Notes: generated by a model not told the origin, from the letters alone. 64,000 bases of DNA from Cinclus cinclus (GCF_963662255.1 NC_085049.1:52313158-52377157); one strand, 5' to 3'; shown: positions 12,231 to 25,465, counted from the stretch's first letter. A program made the numbers and translations.

Positions 12231-15200
12231 CTGTCAAAACAGATATACACAAAATTCTGTGCATAATTTCTTAGATTATAACTACTCGTATAACTAGTAT
12301 GCTCCTTCAGAAACATTTTAAGTAAAATTTCAACATGACAACCAGATAAAGGTTCTAATCTCAGCTTTCAAGGCAGCTGTAAAATGTATGAAGCATCTTT
12401 AGGGAATCTTGCAAACATTTTATAACCTGAGTCCTTTCATGGATTCAGACCTCAGCTGGTTATTGTTCAGTCACTGCTGAAGTTCCCTGAACAATTCAAC
12501 AGAAAAACAGATAGATCAAACTCACATGATCTCTGTTGTGTTTGTCTGGTGCTAGAATCCAAAACCTGCCTTTTGTAGCACTTTACTTTAGAGTACACAT
12601 TTTGCTTTCATAGAAGTATTATTGTTAAAAAAATTAGAATTCACAAGTTATTCAGGCAAAGTTACATGACTGAAAAGAAATAAAACTATTAACTGCTCTT
12701 CCAGCTACTCAGCATTGATTAGAATCTTGCAGGTTTTGAATGAGGAATCATTACAAGCATTTTTACATTTTCTAGGTGGGCAGAGACATGCCAATTCTCC
12801 TAGAAAGGCTGAATTGTAACCATTTCTATCAGTTACCTGAGTGGTTATTTTAAATTTAGAGAATGGCTTTGCTTGCGGATTTCTTTTCCTCCAAGCTGGT
12901 GAATTAGAAGATCCTGAGGTATATTTGCCTGCAAGAAAAACATACACATTGTTTCCTAATTTCAGCCAAAATTACAGGAAATACTCCCTTTAGTCTGATA
13001 TGTAAATTAAATATTACATTGGCTGAAGTTTCAGTGAATGCATCAGATGAGTCAGACATCGCATCTGAAATACAAGCTAGTATTAAAGACTCTCTCTAGA
13101 ATTTTAAAGATAATTTACACTATTGTAGCATTTCCATGAGGCTCATGTGATCTTCCAAATGAGGAGATTCTGCTATGGACATCCTTGGTTTTAACAAAGG
13201 AAGTGTTCCTGGGCTGAAGACCTTCCCAAAGACATCAATAGCTTCTGTTTTATCCCTGCTTGTGAAAGCCTTATATACAAGGCTATATTATGTTTTTGTG
13301 CTAGACAGTTGATTGTGTCTCAGAATATGCTGCTTAATCACAAACCATTTTCTAAAAAAAAATTAAAAATTAATATTATTAACATTCTTCTTTTAATTTC
13401 ATCTTAATGTGATTAAAGTTATTAATTTCACAATAATCCTACATTGTTAGTTTACACAATGTGTAAATATTACCACAGTTTTCTGTTTGTGTCCAAAATC
13501 TCCTATTAGGGTCAGGCTGATTCTTTTGTTTGGAGCCTTTCTGACTATAGGACTCAGGTACCGCTGGAAAGAAAGGCAGAAAAAAAATGTTAATGATTGT
13601 TCTTATGGCAAAATACGGATTCCCATTTTTTCAAAAACGTTTTATCCTTTTACAACCTCAGAATTTAATAAAATGCATTCTTCACATAAAGAATGTTCTC
13701 TCTATAGTCCCTATACCACCTTGTTCACATTTAACAAAAGCAAACATTCAAAGTAAAAAGAAAAAATACACAAATATTTGTCCTCAAGATAAAGCACTAA
13801 TGCTGGAATTTGTTTCACTTTATTCACCTTAAAGTAGGCATTACCCTGTCCGAAGGAGATCCCTGTGAATAGAAATTAAGAGAGAGGTTCCTCAAAATGG
13901 AGAATGAACCCAGCTTAAGGGAAATGACTGAAACTGGCAAGACAAAATAATTTTTTTTTATTTCTGATTATTTAAATTATTTACCTCTAAATCTGTTGAC
14001 AAAGTGACAAATGGAAAAACAAATTATGCAGAGAAACCATGGACACAGAAACTGAAAATTCAAATAAACTTCAAATGATGCACTAGATTGGGTGAGGCTA
14101 TATATATATTAGCAAGATAAAAACAAAGCAAAAGGTATAATCAATCTAAAGCTGGATGCCAGAAAGAAAGATGCAAGGCTCAGAATCCCACCTGTAGGTT
14201 TCTTGTCAAATTAATGACATAGCATGTACCATCAAGAAGACAGCAGAGTAAGAGGAAGGAAAGTACCATCCTTCATAAACAGCAGAAAGAGTAGATTCAG
14301 TCCTCTGTCCAACACAATTAATGTGAAAAAAATCATACCAGTGTTAAACACAAAGATTTACACTGCATTTAAATTCATAACAGAAGTGTGAATAACACCC
14401 AAACCCTTGTTTATTCAAGACAAAAAATGATCCTAAATAATGAAAATTGAAAAGCAAATCATGACTTGAAAAGCAAGGCCATTCGTTCATACCCTACTGG
14501 GAAAAATAAGGTTCAACAGGAAACATTTCTTGAGACACAACTGAAATGCTACTTCAAAAAATACTTCTACTATAAGTACTCAGAATAAAATAAGGCCTTA
14601 ACAGTGGAGTTTTCAAGGTTTATTAAATACTTGAAAAGAATAAGTCACGTAAAACATGCTGTAAAAAGTGGTATGCACTATATTTGTGCACCACCACTTC
14701 ATTGCATCCATGAATTCCTGTTGTAAAGATGGCTCAATTATTGCTCACGAATATTCTGTCTGACAAACTGTAAACTTTATAAATCTTTACATTTCTGTCT
14801 ATGGATATGGCTGAAATCTACTTGTGAAATTTATGCTTGATCAAATTTACTCATGCCTGTATTCAGGCATAAATAACTTATTTACCTGCAGGGACCCAAT
14901 TGAATGCAGCACAACATAGACAGGCATTTTAAGAATTCTGTGCACACAAGAACCCACCTGTAGATCCACTGAATTTCGGTTTTTGAGTGACAGTCCGGTA
15001 GACTACATAAGCTGATCGTCGAGGTTCTGGAGAATTTAAATTAGTGTACCTTCCAGTCTCTCTCCCATATGGACTGGAAGAAGCAGTTTCATCATCCTTA
15101 CTTTGACCCCTTTGTTGATAGCTTGGTTTTATTTTGGGGTCTGGAGTGTGAATTCCTAAAAGTGAAAGCACAACTAAAAAGGTTGTCCTATTATTCAAAA

Positions 15201-18200
15201 TCTTACATAGTACAGGCAGCTGGAGACTGAACAAGATTTATAAAATGTTCTTTGTAGAGAGACCAATCCAAGCATAGGCTGTCCATATTTGACACTAAGA
15301 ACAGAAATTTACTTGGTAGTGATAAATCATCTCACAGTTTAGTAAACAGAATTGAATAAGCTGATAATTTTTTCAAAATACCCTTTCCAGTTACTGCATT
15401 AGCTGAATTTCTTCGCTCCTCAGAAATCCTTTTATTTTCCTTTACTTCCTTACAGTGGTGGCTCTTCATCAGTTCAGTGTGGTTTGTTTCTGAGGGATTA
15501 AAATAACACGTACTCATTTTTTTAGAAAGCACAAAAATCTTCATAGCCAAAAATACTGTGGTGTTTTGAAAACAAAATCTCCTACTTCATAAATAGCTCC
15601 CTTTAGGTGGAACATGGTTTCACATGTAAATTATTTAAAAAGTGTCATTCCCCAGAAGGAAAGCAAAAGTGTCTATATTTCTTCTAGTAGAAGAAATCTT
15701 GAAGGCCAATTCAAAAATAACTCTAAATGCAAAATTCAGAACTTTTCTCTACACTGTATAGCTGGGGACCTCTGAAACACCCATGGCTGAGCCCATAGAG
15801 ACCAGTCCAAGCACTTCAAAGGATGCTTGGCTGAACTGTGAATGACTTCTGCCTGTAGCATCTGGATACACCCAGGATATGTGCTGAGCATGAACACAAT
15901 AAAATACTACAAATGATGGAGATAAATTTGCAACAGCGTTGGTTGCATAACTAAGCCCATTTCAAACTCCAAACAGAACTTCACAAGGAAAGTTGCATTG
16001 TGAAGTAACCACAGTGCTCTTCTCCTGGCTCTGCTACTCTTTGGGAAGATGGGGCTTTGTTCTTCCTTTTTCTCCTGCTAATGTAAATGAGCACTTTTGG
16101 TTCCTCTCAGGCCTTTCAGGCCAAAATGCAGCAGAAATGCTCTACTTGTACTTCAGTTTATGGGGTAGTTTAAAGACAAAAATCTGTCCTTTTTTTCCCT
16201 TTTATTCTAAAACTGCAAAGAAATAACTGAATAACAATCTACTCACAAGAACATATTCTACATTGACAAATATATTCTGGAACTCTCCCGTGGAAAGGAT
16301 TAAACTTATTAAGGTATTTTGGTGTAGGTATTTTAGTTTGCTGTATGTGACTAGTTTTTGATAAACACACTTTATCACAAGTGTTATGCTCTTTCCTTAA
16401 CTACATTTTACTAGTTATACTAAGTCCTGTGTTCTGTGAGATACTATCTACAATCAAATCTGTTTTACTTGTCTGAAGTGGAAAGTGCACAGCACTCCCC
16501 ATGATCTAATGTGAGCATCAAAGACCTTAGTAACTCGGGGACTCATAATTGAATCTATCAGAGGATGCAAACTGGCAGAAAGAAGCAGAATTAAACCATA
16601 ACATACAACAACTGCTGTCATCCTGCAGTGAAAGAAATCACACTGTTCATGCCAATTTCACTTCAGATTGGCTTTACACAAAATATATAATGTTCACCAC
16701 ACCTGCAGAGGAAAAAAGCCATCTAATCTAAAAATCTGCAAATATATAGTAATGAAGTACCTTTCACATTGGAATACTTTGATGTAATTGGTCCTTTTTC
16801 CCGAGGCAGTGTCTCAAATCTGTTCCCATCAACAAATGTGCTCCTCTGCATGACAGAACCACCACCTCCTGTAGGAAAGGAGTGTCACAAAGTTATCTGT
16901 ACTCGAGAGCACCCTGAGAAACATGAAAAAAGCAGAGTCTGCTTCTTAAATGGCATGTTTTTAGCAGAAGTGAGTAGAAGCCAAATAGCTGATTTGGATA
17001 AGGCCCACAAAAATTAGAGAAAACAGTCTGCTAAACAGAGCTGTTAGATAGTCTCTTAAAAGCTTTAAATAAATATAATTGTTAACAGAGCGATTAATTA
17101 ATTCAACAACTATTGAATTGTTGCTCAGTGGTAACTTTTTCTACAGACATAAAGAATATCTAAAAAGGAAGATACTTTTGTACATAAAGGTCACAGGAAA
17201 AGATGCAGAATGTGAGATACATTTCTATTGTGCAATAGTTCTGGAGCTAGAAGACGCATACCAGTTTGCTCCAAGCTAAAACAAGCAGCCCTAGCATGGT
17301 ATTGCACTATTTTGCATTGCCAAACTAAGACGGAAAAAAGAATACTACAATTATTACTATTTTTATTATTAAAAAGCATTTATGAAAAAAATGGATTGAA
17401 TACCACTAAGTATTAAGCAAATTCAAGGACAATGGGGCATTCTTCAAATTTAATGGCATGATTCAATTCTGAACTCAGTTGGTCAAAACACTGTGTCTTC
17501 TTTAAGGTCAACCAAGTTTATGCAGTGGGATCAGATCCTGTTAAAGTTGCAGGGATTGCAGCTTTGTTATTTTTCTGTTGGATAACTGAAAAACACAAAG
17601 CTTATTCATCTTAACTATGGATAGTCTTACAAAAGTAACAGTTTTTGAAAGCATTTTGACTTCAGTCACAGAATCACAGTCACAGAATATTCTGAGTTGG
17701 AAGGAACTCACAAGGATCATCAAGTCCCGCTCTTAAACAAATGGCCCATACAGGGATCAAATCTACATCCTTGGCATTACAAGCACCAGGCTATAACCAG
17801 CTTGTCAGCATCTCTATATTCGCTTTTTCATAACTCCACAGAACCCTTTCTTACCCAAAATAAACTGTAATCTGCATAAACAATTTTTTCCAGTGCAATC
17901 TTAAAATAAACATAATATATACTCATAAGCAATGTGTTTTATTGTTATAATTAATGATTCAGCATGAGAAGGAGTGTCTAGAACATAAAGAACATGTAAC
18001 AACTCAAATGCAAAATGGGCAAGTTTAATGTATGCATATTTAGTTATTTTATTTACCACATGACGTTCAACAATGAGAATTTCATGATACAGTGTACCTC
18101 CATTGTCAAAGCGTTTATGATCTGTTCTGGGAATACTCTCTATTGATACTCTCCTGTCTGAATTCTCTTTTTCTTTTCTTGTATTATTAAATCTTGTAGG

Positions 18201-21200
18201 AATTGTGTTACCATCACCTGGAAAGGCAACAGAAAGAATGTTTAGTTGTGTGTAAGCACAGATAATGGCACTGACATTCTCTTCCTCCCACCCCTATGAG
18301 CCATTGATTATTTTAGTGCAATTTCTCTTAACATCTCATTTCATAACCTTCTTTCATTTTTATTATTAGAATCCTGTCTAGTGTAGCTGATATCTATCTT
18401 TCATGCTCTGTAAGAAAATATCATAATTCATAGACTAAAGAAGACTATGGCTCCAAAGTAAAGACCCAGCTATAAATTACCTGCTTATTCATGAGCTCTC
18501 ACTACCCATGAATTATATTTATTAACCCTATCTAATTCCATTTATGGCTTTTTCAGGATGCATGTCATCATAGTACCTGAAGCCTCAGAGAACTCAACTG
18601 AAAAACTGTTTTGGGGAAACATATCTATCTTTTTCTCTTAATGTATCTAACAATAAATAAAGACAATTCTTAAAAGGCGTGTTCACACATTTATCACTGA
18701 GTCTCTCATCTATACACTAAATATATCTATGTATTTCTTAGAAATAATTTATCAAAACTATTTTAATAACAAACATTTCAAATGTAGAAATTATAAGGGA
18801 ATAATAAACGAAAAACCATATGAACTGGGGTAAATGTTTATAAATTTGCATTCCTTTGACCTTAATTATGTTGGATAGTTGAGAATTCAAAACAAAATGT
18901 AACCCTTCTGTTCTTCTCTTTAAACAAGACAATTCAAGGAGATATTTAAATTTATTTATGGAAAAGTTTGATTTAACACTACATTTTGATATCAAGACAC
19001 CCCATATAGCCAGCAGAGATCATGGAGCACCTCTGGAAAAGCAGCTCATCTCACCCTTTGGCACTGCCTGGTGATTCAATAAAAAGGAGATTCACTGGCG
19101 TTCCTGTGCCTCTCCATTTACACCAAGAGAGCCTAGATGAGAAATTTAAACTACATTCCTAAACTTAGGATGGTTAGACTACATACATCTTTATCATGAA
19201 ATTATACTAAATACCTATGTTGTGTATGTCAGGAAAGTACAGACGGGGTTAACAGCCCATTTCTACCTTTTCCATCCACAATTGATGCAGGTCATCAGCA
19301 CGAGTATGACTATATATATGGCAGAAAAGAATAAAGTATTTTTGGAATTTGCTGACAAGTGCAAATATGTTTTTTGTAATATTTTATTTTCACTAAATTT
19401 AAGAAGTGAGAAGGAAGTGTGAACTATGTAGTAGTTTCTCTCAGTTACAGCAATTTTAGAAGGGGCAAATACAGTCTAAAGAAATCAAAATACTTGCCTT
19501 TCTGCAAGTTTTGTTCAGTAGTTTCCAAGGGTAATAACTCATCTTGCCACGGTGAAGACACAGTTTTTGTCGATTGGTGTTTGTAAGGGTTCTGAATCCC
19601 ATAATACTCTCCTACACATCCCAATAGGGAAAAAAAAAATCCCCAAAGTTTACTGTATTGGAAGCATTGTTTTTAAGGAAAGAATTATTAATTTCATATT
19701 TACCAGATTTATAGCATATATCCCTTATCGCTCTTTCCTCTTCAATATCTGTAACAGTCTTAGGCATCCAGTTAGAAACATCTGCAGGAAATATTTGCAA
19801 AAGATTACAAGATAACTACACAAAGACCTTCAATAATTCTTAATAATATAATATGATACTGACTTTAATTTTTGTCATTGGTTATTTTTGGTCTTGACTG
19901 CAGCTTATGCTTCTGGACTGAAAAATGATTACTTTATATTAGGTGTTTTCAAGTGCAATGGGGATTGCAGTTAAAACACATTTTAATAAGCAAATATTTG
20001 TCAATTCAAAAGGATTCAAAAATATCTCCAACAATCATTTTCAAAATAATCTTTCATTTATACCCACAAGGAAATCAGATTCAACATGTCACCAGAGAGT
20101 GCTTGTCACAAAACCTCTGCCCTGCACTATCCTGTACGGCCTGTCGGCAGAGCTGGTGAAGTGAGTGCTCCAGATCTCTCTCACTTAAGGCTATGAAGAT
20201 TAGCAAAGTCCTACTTTCTATATTGTTTAAGTGGCATACTCAGGCTGAAACCAAGTCAGGAAACACTAACAGGCTGCTCTACTAGCCAACCTGATGGGAA
20301 GTGGAAAAGTGTAAAGTGGGTTGGGGCAGCACAGTAATTTGCTGAAGGCATGCATGAAAGGAGGTCATTCTCTCACTTTTTACTCTCCAGGAATGTGTCA
20401 TTTGCTCCATCCCTATGAATCTCTTAGAGATAAGTGAGATACAGTCAATGGTTTAACTATACTAACATATATGGATATATACATATATATGTAAATATAT
20501 CTATAAAAAGATTTAGTTTAACTAGTGAAGAGTTTTGCATCAATTCTCTTTGCTAGATTTAAGAATAAATTTGTCTAAAAAGTAAGACTGCCTACAGAGT
20601 TTGGTAAATCAGCTGAAAAAATTACTTAAGGTGAAGTCACACAACTATCTTTTGTAAAAAAACTTGTGACTTCACCTTCACTGACGAGTGCATACAGCTC
20701 TTCTTCAAAAATTTGTTTCCCAGAAACGAAGTACTCATAAGCTTGTAATTTCATCCCAAAATTTTGAAGAGTTTTTGATGGCCATTTGAATTGGATCACA
20801 GGAGTTAGAAAATACTGCCTTGCTCACATCTGGTGACTATCAGTTTCAACAATTTAAAGATTAGCTGAAAACTATTTCAAAAAACTTTTCAACAATTCTT
20901 TCCTAAAAATGTAATGGTAATTATAAAAAAATCAGTTTTGAAGTACATTGCAAGAGCTGACAAAACCCATTCAAATTGCTTATAAAAGAAAAAAACTGCT
21001 TACAGTTGTCTTCCTCATCATCCTCTTCATCATCCTCTTCATCATCCTCTTCATCACTGAGGTTTATAATCAGAGGAGGGTGAATTGGTACTAAAACATT
21101 CTCTTGATTTCTGAGTGAGTCCTGACGATGGGCTGGATGCAGAATACCTCCTTGGACATCCTGTTTCAATAGGGCATCTGCGGACAAGAACATTAGATTT

Positions 21201-24200
21201 CCTTTTTAGAAGGAAACTAAAGTATCACATCCAGGTTGACACCAGCTGGCATATTTCTGAAAACATTATCAGGATTGGGCATTATCTTGTGGAGAGGTTG
21301 TGGAGAGCACCTTCCAACTCCAGAAAGTATGAAAAACACAGGCACCAGCTCCTCTGAACAGACACGGGCACTGCTGAATACAGACTTTTGAAAAGAGGAA
21401 CATTTTCATCACTGAGCTATTTTAAAAACTTGAAAACATGCTGTATCAATCTCTACAGCATCCATTTTGAAGAACTTAGCAATGCTAAGCATAGGATTGC
21501 TCATTTTAAATTTGAAGACTTTTTTCATATCAAACTAAATCTCAAATCTCATTACTAGGTAGAAAATGTAGATTTTGTGAGGGAATGTGAAGTTCATGAA
21601 AATAATTAACATTTAATCAGAAAAAAATCAGAAAATATATTATTTTCCTAAGGAATTTATCTCCACACATTATATTTTCAGCAAAATGGCTTTAGTACTG
21701 GGATAACACATTCCAAGAGCCAGGAAATACAATGGGCTAAAAAGAAAAATGATGAAAATTTACAAGTCTATGGGTATTTTTTAAATCTGACTGATTTGCA
21801 ACCATAGTATTCTGTGCATTATATTAAAAATATTGAAGTTTGATCTATTTTCCAGTCTGAAAGTAAGTGTGGGCGTTTTTCTATTATTCCAGTTGTTTTT
21901 ATTCTTATGTATCTCTTGCTTGACTATGAGCAGCATCTATATCATGTTAAACCTTTTCTTATAACATGACTGCAATTCAGATTAGTTGCATCTCATGTAA
22001 GAGATGTGTAAGATACAACACTAACTTGATGGAGCATTTTTTCACTGTTCAGAACAGGCTATTTTTAGCTCCAGGTAGAATAAGCCAAATCAAACATAAA
22101 TTAGTTGAACAAGATTTTTAAGTATAAGAATAAACAAAAATTACACAAAACAAAACAAAATTAAATAAACCAAAATAAAATAAAATAAAATAAAATAAAT
22201 AAAATAAATAAAATAAAAAGCAGGTTTAGTATTTGAAATGCTATTGTGGTATTGTGGCACACACAGGCTTTGAACGTGTATATATTTCAGTAGAAAGTAA
22301 AAGGATTTGGTCTGTTTTCTAGCTGTGATTGTCGGACGTGACTCTTACACAGGACATGCTTGCCCACACTGCCTTTAGGTACAGTCTCTGGCTTGCAGAA
22401 CAGCCAAAAACATGCCTGTGCTGTGCAAGTGCTCCACATGCCCTGATGTGACAGGCTACATTTTCCTGGGGCAATTTCAGGAGCACCGGGTTTCATGGTG
22501 ACTTGCTCTCCTCACTCCTGCTTCCAGCATCTGTCTGTTCTTTGCCCTGGGTCTTATCTTGTTTCCAGGCTCCAGCTGTCTACCAGGATTTCTGGTAGTT
22601 AAGAGCTCCCCTTAGAAATGGATGAGGGGAAAAAAACGAGCTTGTAATGGTGGAGTCTTCCACAAATAAGAGTGCTGCATCACACAATATTACTCTATTA
22701 CTATTACACGTAACCAATGTTCAAGCCTGATATTTTTATTCAAAACAACAAACTGAAAATACGTCTGCACAAACAGCTCCATAATCTGATGTTATGTCTA
22801 CAGGGGGCATCTCTTCCATACATGTTGTGCTCTATCAACAGATATGTGTCCCTACCAACCTCCTCCTCCCACCACACACTACTTTTATTTCTCTTAAATT
22901 ATTACCTCCATACTAACCATCTGAACTACTAGAGAGATTTAATCTATCAGAAATTCAAGTTAAGCAACATTTTTATTCCATGGGTCTCAGCAACCTAAAT
23001 GTGACTTCATCTTTTATATCCCTAATGGGTATGAAGATTCATAATACTACAGCTAAAATTATTCACGTGGCAATCTTATTCCTTTCTTTCCCTTAAACTT
23101 CCTGGGATATCAGATCATACCTGATTGATTCACCATGGTGCATTTCTTGACTTTACTATATATTACATAAGGAGGGACATTTTTTTCCTATTTCATTACT
23201 CTAATGAACAAATTGTTGAGAAAATATTTTTACTCACTGTTACTAGGTGGCAAATAAAGTCCATTTATATTACGGGGCTTTCTGTGAAAGAAGTCACAGC
23301 TTATCCTCCTACAGCCTACGGGCTCCGTCTCCCAGAAACAGGAGAACTTGCTGTAGCTTTGCTGCAGGAGAAAAGAGTTTTCAGGCGTTGTAAATATAAC
23401 AATCAAAATGGAATAAATGGATTAGTACATGCTGTGTGAACAAAGGATTGAATATATGACAGTTCACACTACTATAAACACATAGACCAAGATTTTATGG
23501 GACCACATTCTTATAGTTTACAGCATTTCAAATTATCTTTTTATTACTTTTATCATAAGGTCTAGATAGCTCTAAAGTGATTGAGTTAGGTCAATTGTGT
23601 TTGGTGATGTAAAATTGTTTCTGGGATAGAATAGGGGTAAGACAGTCTAATTGGTTTACTGCAGACTTTTCATGAGCTGCTGGGAAGAAAAAAAGTCTCT
23701 TAAGTAATTTAAATGACATGTGACTAAGTTTACTTTTTTGTACAGTGGAAAAATCAGGTTAATCTCCAATGAAATGTGCTGTACAAGTGCAAATATTGCA
23801 CTAGTACTGCCTGACTATTAAAGGACAAAAATCTATGGGAAAAGATGGGGCAAGAAACAAAACCCAGAAAGATTCCCAACAAAAACTGAAAAAAATGTGG
23901 GACTTCATGTTGGCACTGCTACTATTACACTGCTCACACGACAGTGTGAGCATCAGCTTCAGCTGTTTTTAAAGATGACAAACAAAAACCTAATGGGAAT
24001 AATAGACTGTCTACATGGATTTGTTTAATTATTGTTTTTTTTACTCATACATATACTGCTGCTGTCCCTCTATTGATCAATGTGGCTCTAGCTAAAAAGT
24101 CTGCACAATATTACAGAGATAGTAAGTATTTTAAAAACATGAGTCACTTCTGTTAGTCATACATAAAATTACTGTTCCACATCTGTCTTGTCAGATTTCA

Positions 24201-24834
24201 CAGTTTTTAGCATAATTTCTGATGATGAAACTCACTTATCCTTATAACCTGAGGTATCTTTCTCAAACATATAATAATCTTGTAATTCCCAAGAGGCAAG
24301 TGCTCACAAGCTTTACACTGAATATGTAAACTCAGGTTCATATCCTGCATGTGACTGGCATCCTACCTGAGAACTGTAAATGCCAGGTTGGGGGTTATTT
24401 CTGAATGAGTTTCTGAGTAATTTTTTAAATGAAAACAAGGCCATACTTGCAAATATTGGAATATTTGGAAGTAGGTTTCTCCCAGTCCAGACATTAACAG
24501 CTATGTCTAAGAGCAGCATCTCCAAAAACGTTTGGATTGTAGTCAGTACAATTGGGCCACCCCCTGAGACACAAAGCCCATCTCCCAGGCATTAACACCT
24601 AACTCCCTGACTCTTAAAATGGATGGAATAACCAAGATCCCTAAACCCATCCCTGGATTTTACCAGCTAGAATGTAAGTACTTCTTTGAATTAAAACTAT
24701 CAGCAGTCAGGCAAATCATCTTATCTCGAAAGCAGTTTTCTTCCAAATGCCACACCTTCAGACGAAATAAAAGTCAGTGGATAGTGTAGCTAAAACAAGA
24801 AATAGTTGAATGAAGCATGTGGTACCTTCTCCAT
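12168..24834 (-). CDS. C12orf50: C12orf50 orthologue, CCCH zinc-finger protein of unknown function
   Basis: Twelve coding exons, from 5' to 3': 24826-24834, 23238-23361, 21004-21177, 19704-19781, 19498-19611, 18098-18217, 16761-16868, 15382-15489, 14958-15155, 13474-13563, 12837-12928, 12168-12230. They join in one frame to 425 codons plus stop; human C12orf50 is about 414. Recognition rests on the zinc-finger exon (SCFWETEPVGC, GLYLPPSN), the acidic exon, the IEEERAIRDICYKSG block and the following GDGNTIPTRF block, which align with the human protein. The finger is C11-x8-C20-x4-C25-x3-H29, like the CCCH fingers of ZC3H11-type RNA-binding proteins. The rest is polar and probably disordered. 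Cellular role is unknown to me. The first (MEK) and last exons are the least certain. The gene sits head to head with RLIG1, about 0.85 kb between start codons. Confidence 0.85.
17665..17812 (-). mobile_element. tRNA-Ile/CR1-tailed SINE (TguSINE1-like), in C12orf50 intron
   Basis: On the minus strand the element starts with a decayed tRNA-Ile-like head: GCTGGTTATAGC as A-box region, TAATGCCAAGG as anticodon arm, GATTTGATCCCTGTATGGGCC as B box and acceptor end. It runs into the bird CR1 tail (GATCCTTGTGAGTTCC, then CAACTCAGAATATTCTGTG) and ends in ATTCTGTGACT repeats like CR1-X. This composite is the known structure of the passerine SINE TguSINE1, mobilised by CR1. CpG positions have decayed to TG/CA, so the copy is not young. 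Confidence 0.75.
20628..20678. repeat. 14-bp perfect inverted repeat (hairpin)
   Basis: The arms AAGGTGAAGTCACA (20628-20641) and TGTGACTTCACCTT (20665-20678) are perfect reverse complements with a 23-base loop. The hairpin lies in the C12orf50 intron between the acidic exon and the IEEERA exon. It could be the remains of a small inverted-repeat element or chance. Confidence 0.6.
21004..21177 (-). CDS. C12orf50: C12orf50 acidic-repeat exon
   Basis: This 174-bp exon has phase 1 at both ends. Its 3' half encodes a run of Asp and Glu, where human C12orf50 has a poly-Glu stretch. On the DNA level the run is three perfect copies of a 12-bp unit (21016-21051) plus a partial one. The donor is GTAAGC. 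Confidence 0.85.
22172..22219. repeat. AAAAT-type pentanucleotide microsatellite
   Basis: Repeated AAAAT units mixed with AAAT units, in the large C12orf50 intron between the zinc-finger and acidic exons. Confidence 0.9.
23238..23361 (-). CDS. C12orf50: C12orf50 zinc-finger exon
   Basis: The exon has a strong acceptor (pyrimidine tract ending CTCCTGCAG at the 5' side) and a GTGAGT donor. It carries the whole CCCH finger: Cys, eight residues, Cys, four, Cys, three, His. The KPRNINGLYLPPSN segment that follows is almost unchanged from human. Confidence 0.9.
23362..24825. other. First intron of C12orf50 (as modelled)
   Basis: No other exon or repeat recognised. Short frames near 24.3-24.6 kb open on both strands but begin on non-ATG codons and resemble nothing known to me. 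Confidence 0.4.
24826..24834 (-). CDS. C12orf50: Proposed first coding exon of C12orf50 (three codons)
   Basis: The minus strand reads ATG GAG AAG followed directly by a GTACC donor. It joins in phase 0 to the zinc-finger exon, giving MEK-QSYSKFSCFWE. The human protein starts with a similarly short ME-rich lead before the same finger. The base after the ATG is G, which favours initiation. The exon is too short to prove by reading; another upstream ATG is possible. Confidence 0.45.
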
Positions 24835-25164
24835 GTGGTTGAACTGTTGAACTGAACTGAGAGCAGTTGTTAGCCAGGATGGAATGTTACATTTTAACAG
24901 TTGCCAACTGCTCCTCCAGCTTGGGACATCAGCATCATGCTGCTACATGACCTGTCCAGGATGAACATCTTCCTTTCTCTCTACTGCATCCAGTAAAATA
25001 TAGAATATCAGATTGTTACAAAGAGTCGTCCATTCTGGTGCTTTTTTAATATCAAATGGAATAAACCAATTTAGTGAAGCTTAAAGAATACCCAACCTCT
25101 TGCTGATGCAACTGTGGTCGTAAATCTTTGATACCACAGATACCACAGCCTGCTGGGCAACAAC

Positions 25165-25465
25165 AGTCAGAGGGAGGAGTGAAAATATGTGTGTGAGAAA
25201 GAAACCTCGGACACCAAGGTCAGGGAAGAAGAAGGGGGAGAAGGTGTGCGGACACCAGGGCAGAGATTCCCCTGCAGCCCGTGATGAAGGTTATGGCGAG
25301 GCAGCTGTGCCCCTGCAGCCCATGATGACCCACGGTGCAGCAGAGATGGCCCTGCAGACAGTGGGGGCCCCAGCCAAGGCAGGTGGGTGCAGCCAAAGGA
25401 GGCTGTGACCCCATGAGGCGGCCGTGCTGGAGCAGCTTTCTGGCAGGACCTATAGACCCAGGCGT
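25165..25465 (+). repeat. GC-rich avian interspersed repeat remnant upstream of RLIG1
   Basis: The text contains diverged blocks ending in CCCCTGCAGCCC(G/A)TGATGA (two copies, about 25269 and 25312). Later it has CTGTGACCCCATGAGG, GTGCTGGAGCAGC and TGGCAGGACCTATAGACCC. I recognise this phrase pattern from an abundant bird repeat. I cannot fix its family without a library: either the 5' end of full-length CR1 elements or an LTR. It ends where the RLIG1 CpG-rich promoter begins. Confidence 0.55.

Noticed and set aside
17730..17812. tRNA-Ile-like sequence as a functional tRNA gene
   Set aside because: The arms are decayed, the anticodon stem is mispaired, and it is fused to a CR1 tail, so it is the head of a SINE.
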